DNA of 64,000 bases, taken from an archaeon (GTDB lineage: Archaea; Iainarchaeota; Iainarchaeia; Iainarchaeales; CSSED10-239). A model generated the notes under the pieces. The model was not told where the DNA came from. It saw only the letters and a program-made list of their open reading frames with translations, and made no database searches. Location of the stretch: NCBI GenBank assembly GCA_023230325.1, contig JALNXN010000001.1, positions 62,001 to 126,000 of the forward strand, in the 5' to 3' direction. The position numbers and the translations under genes were made by a program. Shown piece after piece: positions 26,156-35,037 of this stretch (positions within the stretch are counted from its first letter, which is position 1; each line of letters begins with the position of its first letter).

Positions 26156-28072
26156 ATGAGAGTACAAATAAACAAGCTATTAGTAGTATTTAGTCTTATA
26201 TTAATCATGGGGTCTTTTTTGTCAGCAAGTGATTTGGTGATTACCTTTTCAAATGAGACAATAAATGATAACAATTTAACAACTGTGGCAAATGTTTATC
26301 TTGAACCACAGGAAGGAGTCACTTTAAAGGAATATTTATCTAAAAGTTATAAATTAGATTTAAATATAAATGAATATTCAGGATCTTCACCAACAATTTC
26401 AGACAAACCTAAATTTATTGATGAAAACAATTACTCATTTGACATTAATTTTGTAGATGATGATTATTTTGGTGAAGCAATAGCTAAAGCAAAATTATCT
26501 AAAGAGTTAGGCACCACTTCTTTTGAAGGAAAAAATACTCTTCAAATTGATACTCAAAATCCACAAGTAGAAGGTATAGATTTTAAATACACTGTAAATA
26601 ATTCAAATGAACTAAGCTTTAATCTAACAGTAAAATTTACAGAAAGTATTAATGTTGAAAACTCTCCATCAGAAGTAGACACTAAAGATAATGATTCTTC
26701 AGTTAATGATAAAAAATCTGTAAATGACAAAAAAGAAAGTGTAAGCGATAAAGAAAAGATAGAAAAAGAAAAAATAATTAAAAATGAATTTAAAATTAAA
26801 TTTAGTAATTTAATTAACTTTGACTTACCTGTAGAAAAAGGGGTTTGGGAAGAATCAAATAAAATCTTTATATTTGATTCTAATTATTTAGACACTCCTT
26901 TAAAAGTAGAAAAGGAAGGGGATTTAAATATCTCTGTGGAAGGTGCAGTTGATAAATTTTTAAATTTACAAGTTCCTTACTCAGAGTTATTTAAAATAGA
27001 ATATATTCCAAAAGTAAACAAAGTAGTAATCATAAATCCTTTAATTACAGACATAGCTTTAGATCAAAGAATTACAATTGAGTATAACATAGATATGAAC
27101 ACATCTGTTGGTCCTGTTTTAAAATTTTATAAAAAAGATGTTAGTTCTTCAAATCAAGAATATGTGCTAATAACATCAGAATATGAAAATGATGTTGGAA
27201 GTTGGGAAAATAATAGGACCGTAATTATACATTCTAAATTTATAGATGAAGACATTGCCGAAATTGCAATGGTTGAAATAACTTCTGCAAAAAGTAGCAG
27301 TGGTGTTTTACAAAAAACATATGGTGTCTCTAAAGATAAAAATTTTGAAATTGACACAGTCAGTCCAATTCCATTAATTTCATTGACTCCTGAAAATGTT
27401 ACATTTACAAGTAAGACACAAACAATTACTTTAGAATATTTTACAGACATGAACACAGAAATTAAACCAGTAATTAAATACAACTACAAGGACACCAATT
27501 ATGATATAGACTCAGAAGAAGGAGTTTGGGATTCTAATAAAAGAAAATATACTTTAGAATTTACTTATCCTGAAAATCTAGCTGGAAACTATGTTATGAT
27601 TGCTCCTAAAGATGGTGCAAGAAGTCTTAAAGGAAATTCTTCTTTATTTTCTAAAACAAAGAATAATTCTATAGACACAATACCTGTTATTGTTACACCT
27701 ACACCTACAACTGGAGGAGGAAGAAGAATTTATAATATTCCTGAACCTGTTGAAGAAGAAACACAAGAACCAGAAGTTACACCTGAACCAGAGGTTGAAG
27801 AAGAAACACCTATTTTGACACCAACACCTCAGGAAGAAGATGTTGAAACTATTATAGAAAATCCACAGGTTATAGATGAGCCTGCAATAGTTATTGAAGA
27901 GCCTCAAAATGAAGTTACTACTCCAACACCATTAACAGGTTTTGCTACATTCTTTAATAAAAAAGGTACTACTGCTGGTTTGGTAGTAATATTGTTAGCT
28001 TTGTTAGGGTATCTGATATATAGGTTTACAACAAAGACAAATGTTAAAAATAAGAAGAAGAACAAAAGATAG
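26156..28072 (+). CDS. Surface-anchored Ig-like repeat protein
   Basis: The 638-aa product begins with a signal peptide (residues 1-23, ending LSASD). At least two SbsA/Big-type domains follow, marked by the parallel motifs RITIEYNIDMNTSVGPVL and TITLEYFTDMNTEIKPVI. A Lys/Asp/Ser linker lies at about 180-210. After about residue 515 comes a Pro/Glu/Thr stalk, then one membrane helix (TTAGLVVILLALLGYLIY) and a basic cytoplasmic end. It probably projects from the cell surface for adhesion or as an envelope part. Confidence 0.8.
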   Translation: MRVQINKLLVVFSLILIMGSFLSASDLVITFSNETINDNNLTTVANVYLEPQEGVTLKEYLSKSYKLDLNINEYSGSSPTISDKPKFIDENNYSFDINFVDDDYFGEAIAKAKLSKELGTTSFEGKNTLQIDTQNPQVEGIDFKYTVNNSNELSFNLTVKFTESINVENSPSEVDTKDNDSSVNDKKSVNDKKESVSDKEKIEKEKIIKNEFKIKFSNLINFDLPVEKGVWEESNKIFIFDSNYLDTPLKVEKEGDLNISVEGAVDKFLNLQVPYSELFKIEYIPKVNKVVIINPLITDIALDQRITIEYNIDMNTSVGPVLKFYKKDVSSSNQEYVLITSEYENDVGSWENNRTVIIHSKFIDEDIAEIAMVEITSAKSSSGVLQKTYGVSKDKNFEIDTVSPIPLISLTPENVTFTSKTQTITLEYFTDMNTEIKPVIKYNYKDTNYDIDSEEGVWDSNKRKYTLEFTYPENLAGNYVMIAPKDGARSLKGNSSLFSKTKNNSIDTIPVIVTPTPTTGGGRRIYNIPEPVEEETQEPEVTPEPEVEEETPILTPTPQEEDVETIIENPQVIDEPAIVIEEPQNEVTTPTPLTGFATFFNKKGTTAGLVVILLALLGYLIYRFTTKTNVKNKKKNKR

Positions 28073-28169
28073 TTCTTTTTCTTTTTTCTTTTTTTCTTCT
28101 AAGAAAAAAACAAAGAGTATATAAATAAATCGCTACTAATTATATAATAATATAAACTTTTTATATGTT

Positions 28170-28243
28170 GCTCCGATGGTGTAGTCCGGTAATCATTCTG
28201 GCCTTTCAAGCCAGTGACCTGGGTTCGAATCCCGGTCGGAGCA
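28170..28243 (+). tRNA. tRNA-Glu(TTC)
   Basis: Acceptor GCTCCGA/TCGGAGC, anticodon arm CTGGC-CTTTCAA-GCCAG gives TTC (glutamate). T arm CTGGGTTCGAATCCCGG and discriminator A are normal. No intron. Confidence 0.94.
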
Positions 28244-28282
28244 TAATATAAATTTATAATAGTTAATTAAAAGGTTGAAAAA

Positions 28283-28414
28283 ATGGGAACAAGAAAAAAA
28301 GATTCAAGTAGATTTAAGAAAACCAAATCCAGACAAAGATGGAAATGGAAGAAGAAAAAGATGAGAGAAAAGAAAAGAGAAAGAAGATACTTAAGAAAGA
28401 GAGCTGCCTCATAG
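28283..28414 (+). CDS. eL41-like very basic small ribosomal protein
   Basis: The 43-aa frame is about half Lys and Arg. The stretch QRWKWKKKKMREKKRERR matches the W-R-K-K-R-M-R-R-L-K pattern of eL41, an intersubunit-bridge peptide, with a 16-residue N-terminal extension (MGTRKKDSSRFKKTKS) and a short AAS tail. It sits between tRNA-Glu and the 16S rRNA, fitting a translation gene. Composition alone can mislead, so moderate certainty. Confidence 0.6.
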   Translation: MGTRKKDSSRFKKTKSRQRWKWKKKKMREKKRERRYLRKRAAS

Positions 28415-28430
28415 AGGTAGTTCTTTTTTT
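28402..28430 (+). terminator. Hairpin plus T-run terminator after eL41-like gene
   Basis: CTGCCT and AGGTAG form a 6-bp stem around the stop codon, followed by TTCTTTTTTT. It probably isolates the small gene from the rRNA transcript. Confidence 0.4.
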
Positions 28431-28965
28431 ACAATACTATTTATTCTAATTTTCAAAACTTAAAAGTTGATTTTAAAAAATATTATATCAGTTGTGTTTT
28501 TTATAGGATTTAAATATTAAAAATATTTTTTTTAAATTTTTTTTTTCTTTTTAAAATTTTAATAATTTTCAATTATTATTTTAAGATTTTCAATTATTAA
28601 TATAGATTTAATTTATTATAATTATCCAATTTACATTTTAATAATTTTAATTGTATTTTTGGAATTATTAATAGAGATTTATGTTCTTTATTGAAATTCA
28701 TAATTTAAGATTTTTAAATTTAATTATTTAAAAGCTATTTTTCTTTAATAAAAGCGTATTTTTAGAACAAAAAAACAATCCCTTTTTAAACTTACCTCCT
28801 CTTATATTATCTTACTGTGAAGCTTTTTCACAGCGAAATTCTAGACAAGTAATTTTGTCTTAATATGAGGACTTAAGTTTTTTTGAGTCTGATGTGGATG
28901 AATTGGAATAGCAGAATTAAACTTATAAACACTCTTATAATTTAATGTGTGCAAATAAATAACCA
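28431..28965 (+). promoter_or_regulatory. 16S rRNA promoter and leader with hairpins
   Basis: The AT-only part to about 28800 is probably the promoter zone. The leader then has two hairpins: CTGTGAA/TTCACAG at 28815-28833 and AGACAA/TTGTCT at 28843-28860. Three words pair in nested order with the 16S 3' flank: GTGGAT 28894 with ATCCAC 30514, GGAATA 28905 with TATTCC 30502, and ACACTCT 28929 with AGAGTGT 30491. This is the long processing stem cut by the archaeal splicing endonuclease or another RNase. Confidence 0.65.
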
Positions 28966-30459
28966 ATTCCAGCTGATCCTGCTGGTGGATACTGCTATTG
29001 GAATCCGACTAAGACATGCAAGTCTAAAAGTCTTGGCTATGAAAGATTTTGGCGTACGGCTCAGTAACACGTGGTCAACCTACCCTTTTGAGAAGTTAAA
29101 CTTGGGAAACTGAGTATAATGCTTCATAGAAAAAGAGATCTGGAATGACTTTTTTTCTAAAGGACAAACAATCATGCTTGTTTGTTGCGAAAGGATGGGA
29201 CTGCGGCAGATTAGGTAGTTGGTAGGGTAATTGCCTACCAAGCCGACGATCTGTACGGGCCTTGAGAGAGGGAGCCCGGAGAAGGGAACTGAGATAATGT
29301 CCCTAGCCCTACGGGGTGCAGCAGTTACGAAACTTTTACAATGCGGGAAACCGTGATAAAGGGATTCCAAGTGCTTGTTTTACAGGCTTTTGTATAGTGT
29401 GAATAACTATACGAATAAGGGGAGGGCAATATGCGTGCCAGCCGCCGCGGTAATACGTAATCCCCAAGTGGTATCCAGCATTATTTGGCTTAAAGCGTGT
29501 GTAGCTGGTTTGTCAAGTCTTTTGTGAAAGCAGCAGACTTAATTTGTTGAATTGCAAAAGATACTAACATGACTAGAGACCGGGAGACGTCAAGGGTATT
29601 CTTGGAGTAGGAGTAGAATCTTAAGATACTAGGAAGACCACCTGTGGCGAAGGCGCTTGACGAGAACGGATCTGACAGTGAGACACGAAAGCTGGGGGCG
29701 CAACCCGGATTAGATACCCGGTTAGTCCCAGCCGTAAACGATGCGGATTAGGTGTTGGGTGAACTATGAGTTTACTCAGGGCCGAAGGGAAACCATTAAA
29801 TCCGCCGCCTGGGAAGTATGGTCGCAAGACTGAAACTTAATGGAATTGGCGGGGGTGCAAACAAGGGGTGGATGCTGCGGTTTAATTGGATGAAACGCCA
29901 GATATTTTACCAGGTCTGACAGCAAAATGATGGTCACTCTAAAGGGGTTACTTGATGCGCTGAGAGCTGCTGTATGGCCATCGTCAGCTCGTACTGTGAA
30001 GCTTCCTGTTAACTCAGGTAACGGGCGAGACCCATGTTATTAGTTGCTACTTTTTTTGCTTGCAAAGAAAGGCACTCTAATAAGACTGCACTGGTAACAG
30101 TGAGGAAGGAATGGGCGAAGGTAGGTCTGTATAGCGCAAATGTCCTGGGCAACACGCGGCATACAATGGCTAAGACAAAGAGTCTCTAACCCGAAAGGGG
30201 GTGGTAATCTCAAAAACTTAGTCCAAGTCCGGATTGAGGGTTGCAACTCACCCTCATGAAGCTGGAATCCCCAGTAATCGCTTGTCACTATCAAGCGGTG
30301 AATATGTCCCTGCGCCTTGCACACACCGCCCATCAAGCCAACCGAGTGAAGTGTGGATGAACCTTAATCTACTAAAGGTTGATGTAATTCTATATTTCGC
30401 GAGGTAGACTAAGTTGTAACAAGGTGTCCGTAGGGGAACCTGCGGACGGATCACCTCCT
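28966..30459 (+). rRNA. 16S ribosomal RNA
   Basis: The gene starts ATTCCAGCTGATCCTGCTGG (archaeal consensus ATTCCGGTTGATCCTGCCGG) and ends GGATCACCTCCT. Universal words are present: GTGCCAGCCGCCGCGGTAA, ATTAGATACCCGG-like, GGTTTAATTGGA, and ACACACCGCCC. Length of about 1494 bases with no intron visible. The 3' end gives anti-SD CCTCC and ATCAC, both used by genes here. 23S rRNA does not follow, so the rRNA genes are unlinked or far apart. Confidence 0.97.
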
Positions 30460-30688
30460 ATAATATATTATATAATACATCTAAGTTTTTAGAGTGTGAT
30501 TTATTCCTCTTCTATCCACAAAATTTCTATTTTTTAATTTTGTTATTTTTATTTTTCTAATTATAAGTCTAGAAAATTAGTTTAAATTTTTCACAAAAAT
30601 ATTTTTTAAATTTTAAAGACTTAAAGAAACATGTATTTATAAATATATTTAGGTATAAATATATAAGTTGATAACAACAATTTGTTAT

Positions 30689-30761
30689 GGGCTCTTAGCT
30701 CAGCTGGTAGAGCGCTTCCCTTGCAAGGACGAGGCCGCGAGTTCGAATCTCGCAGAGTCCA
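30689..30761 (+). tRNA. tRNA-Ala(TGC)
   Basis: Acceptor GGGCTCT/AGAGTCC with the G3-T70 pair that marks alanine tRNA, anticodon loop CTTGCAA giving TGC, T arm GCGAGTTCGAATCTCGC, discriminator A. The anticodon stem CTTCC/GGACG has one T-C mismatch. Its position 230 bases after 16S keeps the classic 16S-tRNA-Ala order of archaeal rRNA operons although 23S is missing. Confidence 0.92.
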
Positions 30762-31236
30762 CTATTTTAATTATATAATTTTAAAGTCTTAAATTTCATA
30801 TTATATTCTTTAGCATCTTTTTTTTATTATTGTTTATGCTCAATTATTAATTGCTATTTTAAATAATTATTTAAATTAAAGGTGCAATATATTTAAAATT
30901 TAAAGAAATATTACTAATTATTTTTTTAATATCATTAGATTTTTTTCTGTAAACTTATTTTTTGGAATTAATATTTTAGTTTTTGATTTTTTATATTTAG
31001 GTCAATCATTTTAATTTACATTAATGATAGTTTTTTATTTAATTTTCCAAAAATCTTTCTAACAAATATAGATTATTTATAATTAATTATTGTTGTAATT
31101 GGTAGTTATTTAGTTGTCATTAATTTAAATTTTTTTTGAGAACTAATAATAAGGTATATAAATAGTTTTAACCTTAATATATTATAGTCTAATTAATTTA
31201 AATAATAAAAAATATAATTAAAAAGGGGGAAATATT
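30762..31236. other. Intergenic region, 475 bases
   Basis: Very AT-rich, with no coding frame, RNA fold or repeat that I can support. A TATA-like stretch near 31155-31190 and the ribosome site AAAGGGGG before 31237 belong to the next gene. No 23S or 5S sequence is present. Confidence 0.4.
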
Positions 31237-31446
31237 ATGAAAAGTATACTTGGTTTTTTTGCAATAATCTTAGGTTCTCTAATACTAATTTTATTAGGAA
31301 TTGTTTATTTTACACTTTCAATTTGGGCAATTAAAATTAGTGCTAATTGGGCAGGATATGGAATCGTTGATGCAAGCACGGTTGTTTTGACTGCTGGAAT
31401 TATTACAGCTGCAAGCCTAATAGGTGGTGCAATTAGAAGATATTAG
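31237..31446 (+). CDS. Small membrane protein, 69 aa
   Basis: Two membrane helices (about residues 4-27 and 45-64) joined by SIWAIKISANWAGYGIVDAS and ended by GGAIRRY. A strong purine ribosome site, AAAAAGGGGG, precedes the ATG. No family recognised. It precedes a larger membrane protein by about 75 bases. Confidence 0.6.
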   Translation: MKSILGFFAIILGSLILILLGIVYFTLSIWAIKISANWAGYGIVDASTVVLTAGIITAASLIGGAIRRY

Positions 31447-31520
31447 TTTTATAAGGGAAGATATAAATTTATATCTTCTTTTTATAATTTTTTATAATTC
31501 TAAATAAAATAGTGATTTAC

Positions 31521-32225
31521 ATGTTTGATTTAAGAAAAGTAATAGTATATCCTTATATTAATATAAAGTTTTTTTTAATAATTCTGGTGTTAGCAAGTTT
31601 GTCTTTAATTTCTAATTTTTTTGCAGGAATTTCTTTATTTCTAATAGTGGCTGTAAGTTTCTGTTTAGTTTCTTTAAAGTATAAAAAAAAATTGGAAAAT
31701 TATAATTTAGAATTTACAAATAATTTTTTTAAATATTTTGGAATATTTTTAGTATCAAGTTTTGCTTTTTTAATATTTCAAGTAATTGTTATACTAATAG
31801 GCCTAATACCAACCTTTTTATTTTCAAAGGTAAATCTTGTAACAGAAGTTAGTTCTTTTAGTTTCTCAATATTAAATGTAATTTTAATTGCTTTTGTTTT
31901 TGTTGCAATATTAATTGGAATTTTAAAAATAATTGGATTGATTAGGTATTTAAAAGATGAAAAGTTTGAAGTGCTTTTTGATTTTAAAAATAATTTAAAA
32001 ATAATTTTTACAAAAAACTTTTTAGTTGCTCTTTTATTTGTTATAGGGTATATTTTAATGTATGGTCTTTTTGTGGTTGTTATTATAGGTTTACTTAACT
32101 TATTTGGATTATATTTGGTATCATTTTATTTAACAAATATTTTAATTTTAGTATCTATTTATTTTGTAATTGTAGGTGTTTATTCCGCATTTATGGAAGT
32201 TGTTGACAATTACAAGTTACAATAG
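31521..32225 (+). CDS. Polytopic membrane protein, 234 aa
   Basis: Start at the ATG at 31521, preceded by GTGATT, rather than the GTG at 31512. The product has about six membrane helices in pairs, with a charged KYKKKLENYNLEF loop and an RYLKDEKFEVLFDFKNNLK segment between helices. The layout resembles archaeal DUF4013-like proteins but the match is uncertain. Function unknown. It lies between a small membrane protein gene and rnpB. Confidence 0.6.
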   Translation: MFDLRKVIVYPYINIKFFLIILVLASLSLISNFFAGISLFLIVAVSFCLVSLKYKKKLENYNLEFTNNFFKYFGIFLVSSFAFLIFQVIVILIGLIPTFLFSKVNLVTEVSSFSFSILNVILIAFVFVAILIGILKIIGLIRYLKDEKFEVLFDFKNNLKIIFTKNFLVALLFVIGYILMYGLFVVVIIGLLNLFGLYLVSFYLTNILILVSIYFVIVGVYSAFMEVVDNYKLQ

Positions 32226-32226
32226 T

Positions 32227-32238
32227 TATCTTTATAAA
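32227..32238 (+). promoter_or_regulatory. TATA-like box for rnpB
   Basis: CTTTATAAATG is centred about 28 bases upstream of the inferred RNase P RNA 5' end at 32261, the standard archaeal spacing. Confidence 0.5.
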
Positions 32239-32260
32239 TGTGATTTGTTAATATATATTT

Positions 32261-32534
32261 GTTAGTGGTTTAGTGTTTAGCATATTTTTTATAGAATAAA
32301 AATCTATAAAGAGTAAGGAAGGTCCGCCCACCATTTTTAAAACAAAAAAACTTCTTAATGGAAGTTGTTTCTGAACAGAAACAAGACGGTTCTTTTCCAT
32401 AATCAACCAGTGATGTGTAGAACTGAGGGGAAAAGAAAGAGGCTGAAATCATGCAGAAACTGGTGCAAGGTAAATTTTACCGCTTAGATTAATTGCTATT
32501 AGATACAGAAGGTGGCTTATAGTAAACCACTAAC
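32261..32534 (+). ncRNA. rnpB: RNase P RNA
   Basis: The ends GTTAGTGGTTTA and TAAACCACTAAC form P1. Near the 5' end GTAAGGAAGGTCCGCCC matches conserved region I (GAGGAAAGTCCGC). Near the 3' end ATACAGAAGGTGGCTTATAG matches conserved region V (ACAGAA..GGCTTA). The RNA is 274 bases, typical of archaeal type A forms. It is the catalytic part of the enzyme that trims tRNA 5' leaders. Confidence 0.93.
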
Positions 32535-32596
32535 ATTTTTGAAATACTTTTTTTATGTAAATTTAATAATTTTAAAAAGACAAAAGAGAGTAATTT

Positions 32597-33058
32597 ATGG
32601 GACAAATAACAACAATTACAGGGCCAATGTTTTCAGGAAAAACAACTGAACTTTTAAGACTTAAATCTAGAGAGGAGATTGCAAAAAGATATTCTCTTGT
32701 TTTTAAACCAAAGCTAGATAATAGATATTCAGATGTTTCTATTACTAATCATAATGGAATTAGAGAAGAAGCAATTGCAGTTGATAACCCAAATTCAATT
32801 TTAAAAATTGTTACTAATTATTTAAAATCAGAAAAACAAAATAAAAATCAATTAGTTAATATTTTTATTGATGAAGTGCAATTTTTTAATTCTGAAATTA
32901 CAGAAGTGATTTTAGAAATTTCAAAAAAAGGAATTAATGTTTTTTCCTGTGGCTTAAATCAGACATTTGAAGGAAAGGCTTTTCCTTTTAAAGATAAAAG
33001 AGATCATATTGGAACACTTATGGCTTTATCTGATAATATTATACATTTATACCCATAA
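32597..33058 (+). pseudogene. tdk: Thymidine kinase, 5' part (interrupted)
   Basis: This 153-aa frame has the thymidine kinase P-loop TGPMFSGKTTELL, FKPKLDNRY, and IDEVQFF with GLNQTFEGKAFPF. It is in full frame to Asp146-Asn147 (SDNII), then ends abruptly HLYP and lacks the zinc and lasso domain. The missing C-terminal part is found at 34045-34194 in the same strand. Removing 1010 bases would restore a 195-aa protein of normal length. The enzyme phosphorylates thymidine to dTMP; the truncated form is probably inactive. Confidence 0.9.
33035..33042. repeat. 8-bp duplication at tdk insertion, left copy
   Basis: AATATTAT here is repeated at 34045-34052. It marks the exact edges of the DNA inserted in tdk and is either a target duplication or microhomology used in the insertion. 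Confidence 0.7.
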
Positions 33059-33081
33059 TTATTCTTTAAAAGATATAAAAA

Positions 33082-33103
33082 ACCTTAGATAAAAATCTAA
33101 GGT
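33082..33103. terminator. Bidirectional hairpin terminator
   Basis: ACCTTAGAT and ATCTAAGGT form a perfect 9-bp stem around AAAA, flanked by A-rich and T-rich sides. It overlaps the stop codon of the minus-strand 67-aa gene and follows the tdk 5' part. Confidence 0.55.
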
Positions 33104-33300
33104 GTATACTCACAAGAATCTAAAAGTTCTTTGGCTCTATCTTTTTCATCTTTAAGCTCTTGATTGTCTGGATCTTGAAGTAAAGCCATATATGCGCTTG
33201 TATGGTCAGAAGTATATTTTGAATATTCTTCTTCTGTAATGTTTATAAATTCCATTCTTTTTTTTGTTTTAAATAACAAATATTTTGTAAAACTTTTCAT
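33097..33300 (-). CDS. Small acidic hypothetical protein in tdk insertion
   Basis: Up to 67 aa; a start at the internal Met (MEFINITEEEYSKY) giving about 52 aa is also possible. The product is acidic and helical, ending LLDSCEYTP. No family recognised. It begins 7 bases after the hydrolase stop, so the two form a small operon carried by the insertion. Confidence 0.5.
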   Translation of the reverse strand: MKSFTKYLLFKTKKRMEFINITEEEYSKYTSDHTSAYMALLQDPDNQELKDEKDRAKELLDSCEYTP

Positions 33301-33307
33301 AATTATT

Positions 33308-33874
33308 TCATTCTTTTTTTATTTTTTTAAAAAACTTTAAAGCTTCAGGAAGAGTAGTGACTCCATCACCTTGACAGATATGCCCTTTTTTTCCAATATT
33401 AACTTCAGTTGCATCTAAATCTTTAATTAATTTAGTAATATCTTTTTTTATAGCAAAAGGATCGTCTTGTGAATAAATAACAATAAACTTCTTTGCCTTA
33501 TCTTTTATCTTCTTAAAATCTATTGGAGTTTCTGACCATGGTTTCGCAACAGACCATTCTTCATTTTCATCTAAATTATTTTTATTGATAGTCATCCAAG
33601 GGGCAACTAAAATAACTTTACCTACTTTTCCATTATACTTTTCTAAAAATCTTAAGATGGTTTGGCAGCCCACAGAGTGTCCAACAAACATAGTATATTC
33701 ATCTACTTTTAAAGATTGTAATTTTTCAACCCAGGGCTTTATCTTAGGATTATCAGTATCTGGCATTACTGGTAAAGATACCTTATACCCTCTTTCAATT
33801 ACCTTTTCTTTAAGATAAGGAAACCAATCTGATTTAGGGTTAGCTCCCCATCCATGTATAATATATGCTTTCAT
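33308..33874 (-). CDS. RBBP9/YdeN-type serine hydrolase
   Basis: The 188-aa product is an alpha/beta hydrolase: YIIHGWGANPKSDWFPYL at the start (oxyanion loop), the nucleophile elbow FVGHSVGCQT, an Asp in YSQDDPF and a His in GKKGHICQGDG. This matches the small RBBP9/YdeN family of serine hydrolases. It is in the 1010-bp segment that splits tdk, on the opposite strand, together with the 67-aa gene. Confidence 0.9.
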   Translation of the reverse strand: MKAYIIHGWGANPKSDWFPYLKEKVIERGYKVSLPVMPDTDNPKIKPWVEKLQSLKVDEYTMFVGHSVGCQTILRFLEKYNGKVGKVILVAPWMTINKNNLDENEEWSVAKPWSETPIDFKKIKDKAKKFIVIYSQDDPFAIKKDITKLIKDLDATEVNIGKKGHICQGDGVTTLPEALKFFKKIKKE

Positions 33875-33966
33875 TTTATCACATTAAATTTTATAAAAAT
33901 ACAAATATGTATAAATATATTATTATATACACTTAAAGGATTTATAAATATTTGTTTTAAAACAGA

Positions 33967-34044
33967 TTAAATCTCTTTCTTAAAATAAAGCCTAACATTG
34001 CCGTCTTTCTTACCAATTGAAATAAGTTTATAATCATTCTTTAA
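33967..34044 (-). pseudogene. 3' end of an unknown gene at insertion edge
   Basis: On the minus strand the last 26 codons read NDYKLISIGKKDGNVRLYF and KKEI before a stop. This looks like the C-terminus of a GNAT-like protein. It stops making sense precisely at the tdk junction at 34045, so it is a remnant of the donor locus cut off by the insertion event. Confidence 0.5.
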
Positions 34045-34194
34045 AATATTATTTTTACTATAAAAGATGCTGTTTGTAATAAGTGTGGGGAAAGTGCTAC
34101 AAAAACATACAGACTTGGAGATTCAAAAAAAACAGTTGTTCTTGGAGGTACAGAGAAATACCAAGCAAGATGTACAAAGTGTTTTAAAGAATAA
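34045..34194 (+). pseudogene. tdk: Thymidine kinase, 3' part (zinc and lasso domain)
   Basis: This frame reads NIIFTIKDAVCNKCGESAT, then TYRLGDSKKTVVLGGTEKYQ and ARCTKCFKE, the thymidine kinase C-terminal zinc ribbon with paired Cys and the lasso loop over thymidine. It has no start codon or ribosome site. Its first three codons repeat the last ones of the 5' part (AATATTAT), so the two halves were one 195-aa gene before the 1010-bp insertion. Confidence 0.9.
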
Positions 34195-34296
34195 ATGAAT
34201 AGTAAAGATATAAAAAGACTAAGCAGTATTATTAAATATAAATTAAAAAATATAAATCATTAAATTAAATATAATTAAGAAAAGTGTGATTAGATT

Positions 34297-34728
34297 ATGG
34301 AAGAAAGAATAGAATTTGTATCAAGTTTAAAAAATTTTACTGCTGTTAAAAAGATGAAATTAGATGGAACTAAAACATCTGTTGATATTGTTCAATTTTT
34401 AGCATCAATTCAAGTAACAACAAATAGTAAGATAAGATCATTATTAGAAGAAATAGTAGATATTGAAAAATTAAATGAAAATACAAAGCATTTAATGACT
34501 TTAGAATATAGTCAGTTTTTTGCAGAAATATATAGTTCAAAAACTAAAAAAATAATTGCTGGTTTATTTCCAGAAAACTTTAATAAAAAATTTAAAGATG
34601 CTTTTTTAGAAGCTTACCAAGTTTATTTGATTGAAAAATATTTCTTACTAAATAAAAGAGCAATTGGATATCATCAAATATTATTTCCTGCATTATCTAA
34701 ATTAAAGAAAGCAATTAAAGGAAAATAG
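34297..34728 (+). CDS. Hypothetical helical protein, 143 aa
   Basis: The product is soluble and mostly helical with evenly mixed charge (for example KIRSLLEEIVDIEKLNENTK). No family recognised. GTGAT is six bases before the ATG. It lies between the tdk remnant and tRNA-Tyr. Confidence 0.55.
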   Translation: MEERIEFVSSLKNFTAVKKMKLDGTKTSVDIVQFLASIQVTTNSKIRSLLEEIVDIEKLNENTKHLMTLEYSQFFAEIYSSKTKKIIAGLFPENFNKKFKDAFLEAYQVYLIEKYFLLNKRAIGYHQILFPALSKLKKAIKGK

Positions 34729-34822
34729 GATTTGTTTATTAGTTTTTTAAAGCAATTCTTTATAAATATTTACTTATATATTATATTTATATAAGGATTA
34801 ATTAAGACACAATTCTTAATAT

Positions 34823-34932
34823 CCCCCCTTAGCACAGCGGTTAGTGCGTCTGGCTGTAGACATTTAAATTTTACCGTAAAATTAAAAATGGCGGTAACCG
34901 GAAGATCCCCAGTTCGAATCTGGGAGGGGGGA
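34823..34932 (+). tRNA. tRNA-Tyr(GTA) with 37-nt intron
   Basis: Exon 1 is 34823-34859 and exon 2 is 34897-34932, with a 37-base intron after position 37. Acceptor CCCCCCT/AGGGGGG keeps the archaeal Tyr C1-G72 pair. Anticodon stem TCTGG/CCGGA and loop CTGTAG|A give anticodon GTA. T arm CCCAGTTCGAATCTGGG and discriminator A. The intron position is the usual archaeal site for the bulge-helix-bulge endonuclease. It borders the cassette-like region. Confidence 0.9.
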
Positions 34933-34940
34933 TGTTTATA

Positions 34941-34983
34941 TTCTATTTTTAAATATTGGGTTAACTCCCGCCAGAAGCTTAAC
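34941..34983. repeat. Cassette-associated element 1
   Basis: Follows tRNA-Tyr by 8 bases. It ends CGCCAGAAGCTTAAC, the right motif of the series; the left motif (TTCTATTTTTAAATATTGGG) is diverged. The core GTTAACTCC...GCTTAAC has GTTAA/TTAAC inverted ends. Confidence 0.65.
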
Positions 34984-35037
34984 TTTTACAAAACAATATA
35001 AATGTTTGTAATTAATATATAATTAAGAGGTGATAAT

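Noticed and set aside
27644-27907. Cys/Phe/Asn-rich minus-strand ORF
   Set aside because: It is the antisense of the Pro/Glu/Thr stalk of the surface protein; composition is an artefact.
29080-30454. Several minus-strand ORFs of 66-98 aa within the 16S gene
   Set aside because: They are shadows of the rRNA sequence with no ribosome sites or family features.
30762-31236. 23S or 5S rRNA after tRNA-Ala
   Set aside because: No conserved 23S or 5S words occur in this gap.
34052-34194. Minus-strand frame running through the tdk 3' part
   Set aside because: The zinc-ribbon coding on the plus strand is unmistakable; only the part at 33967-34044 is kept as a remnant.
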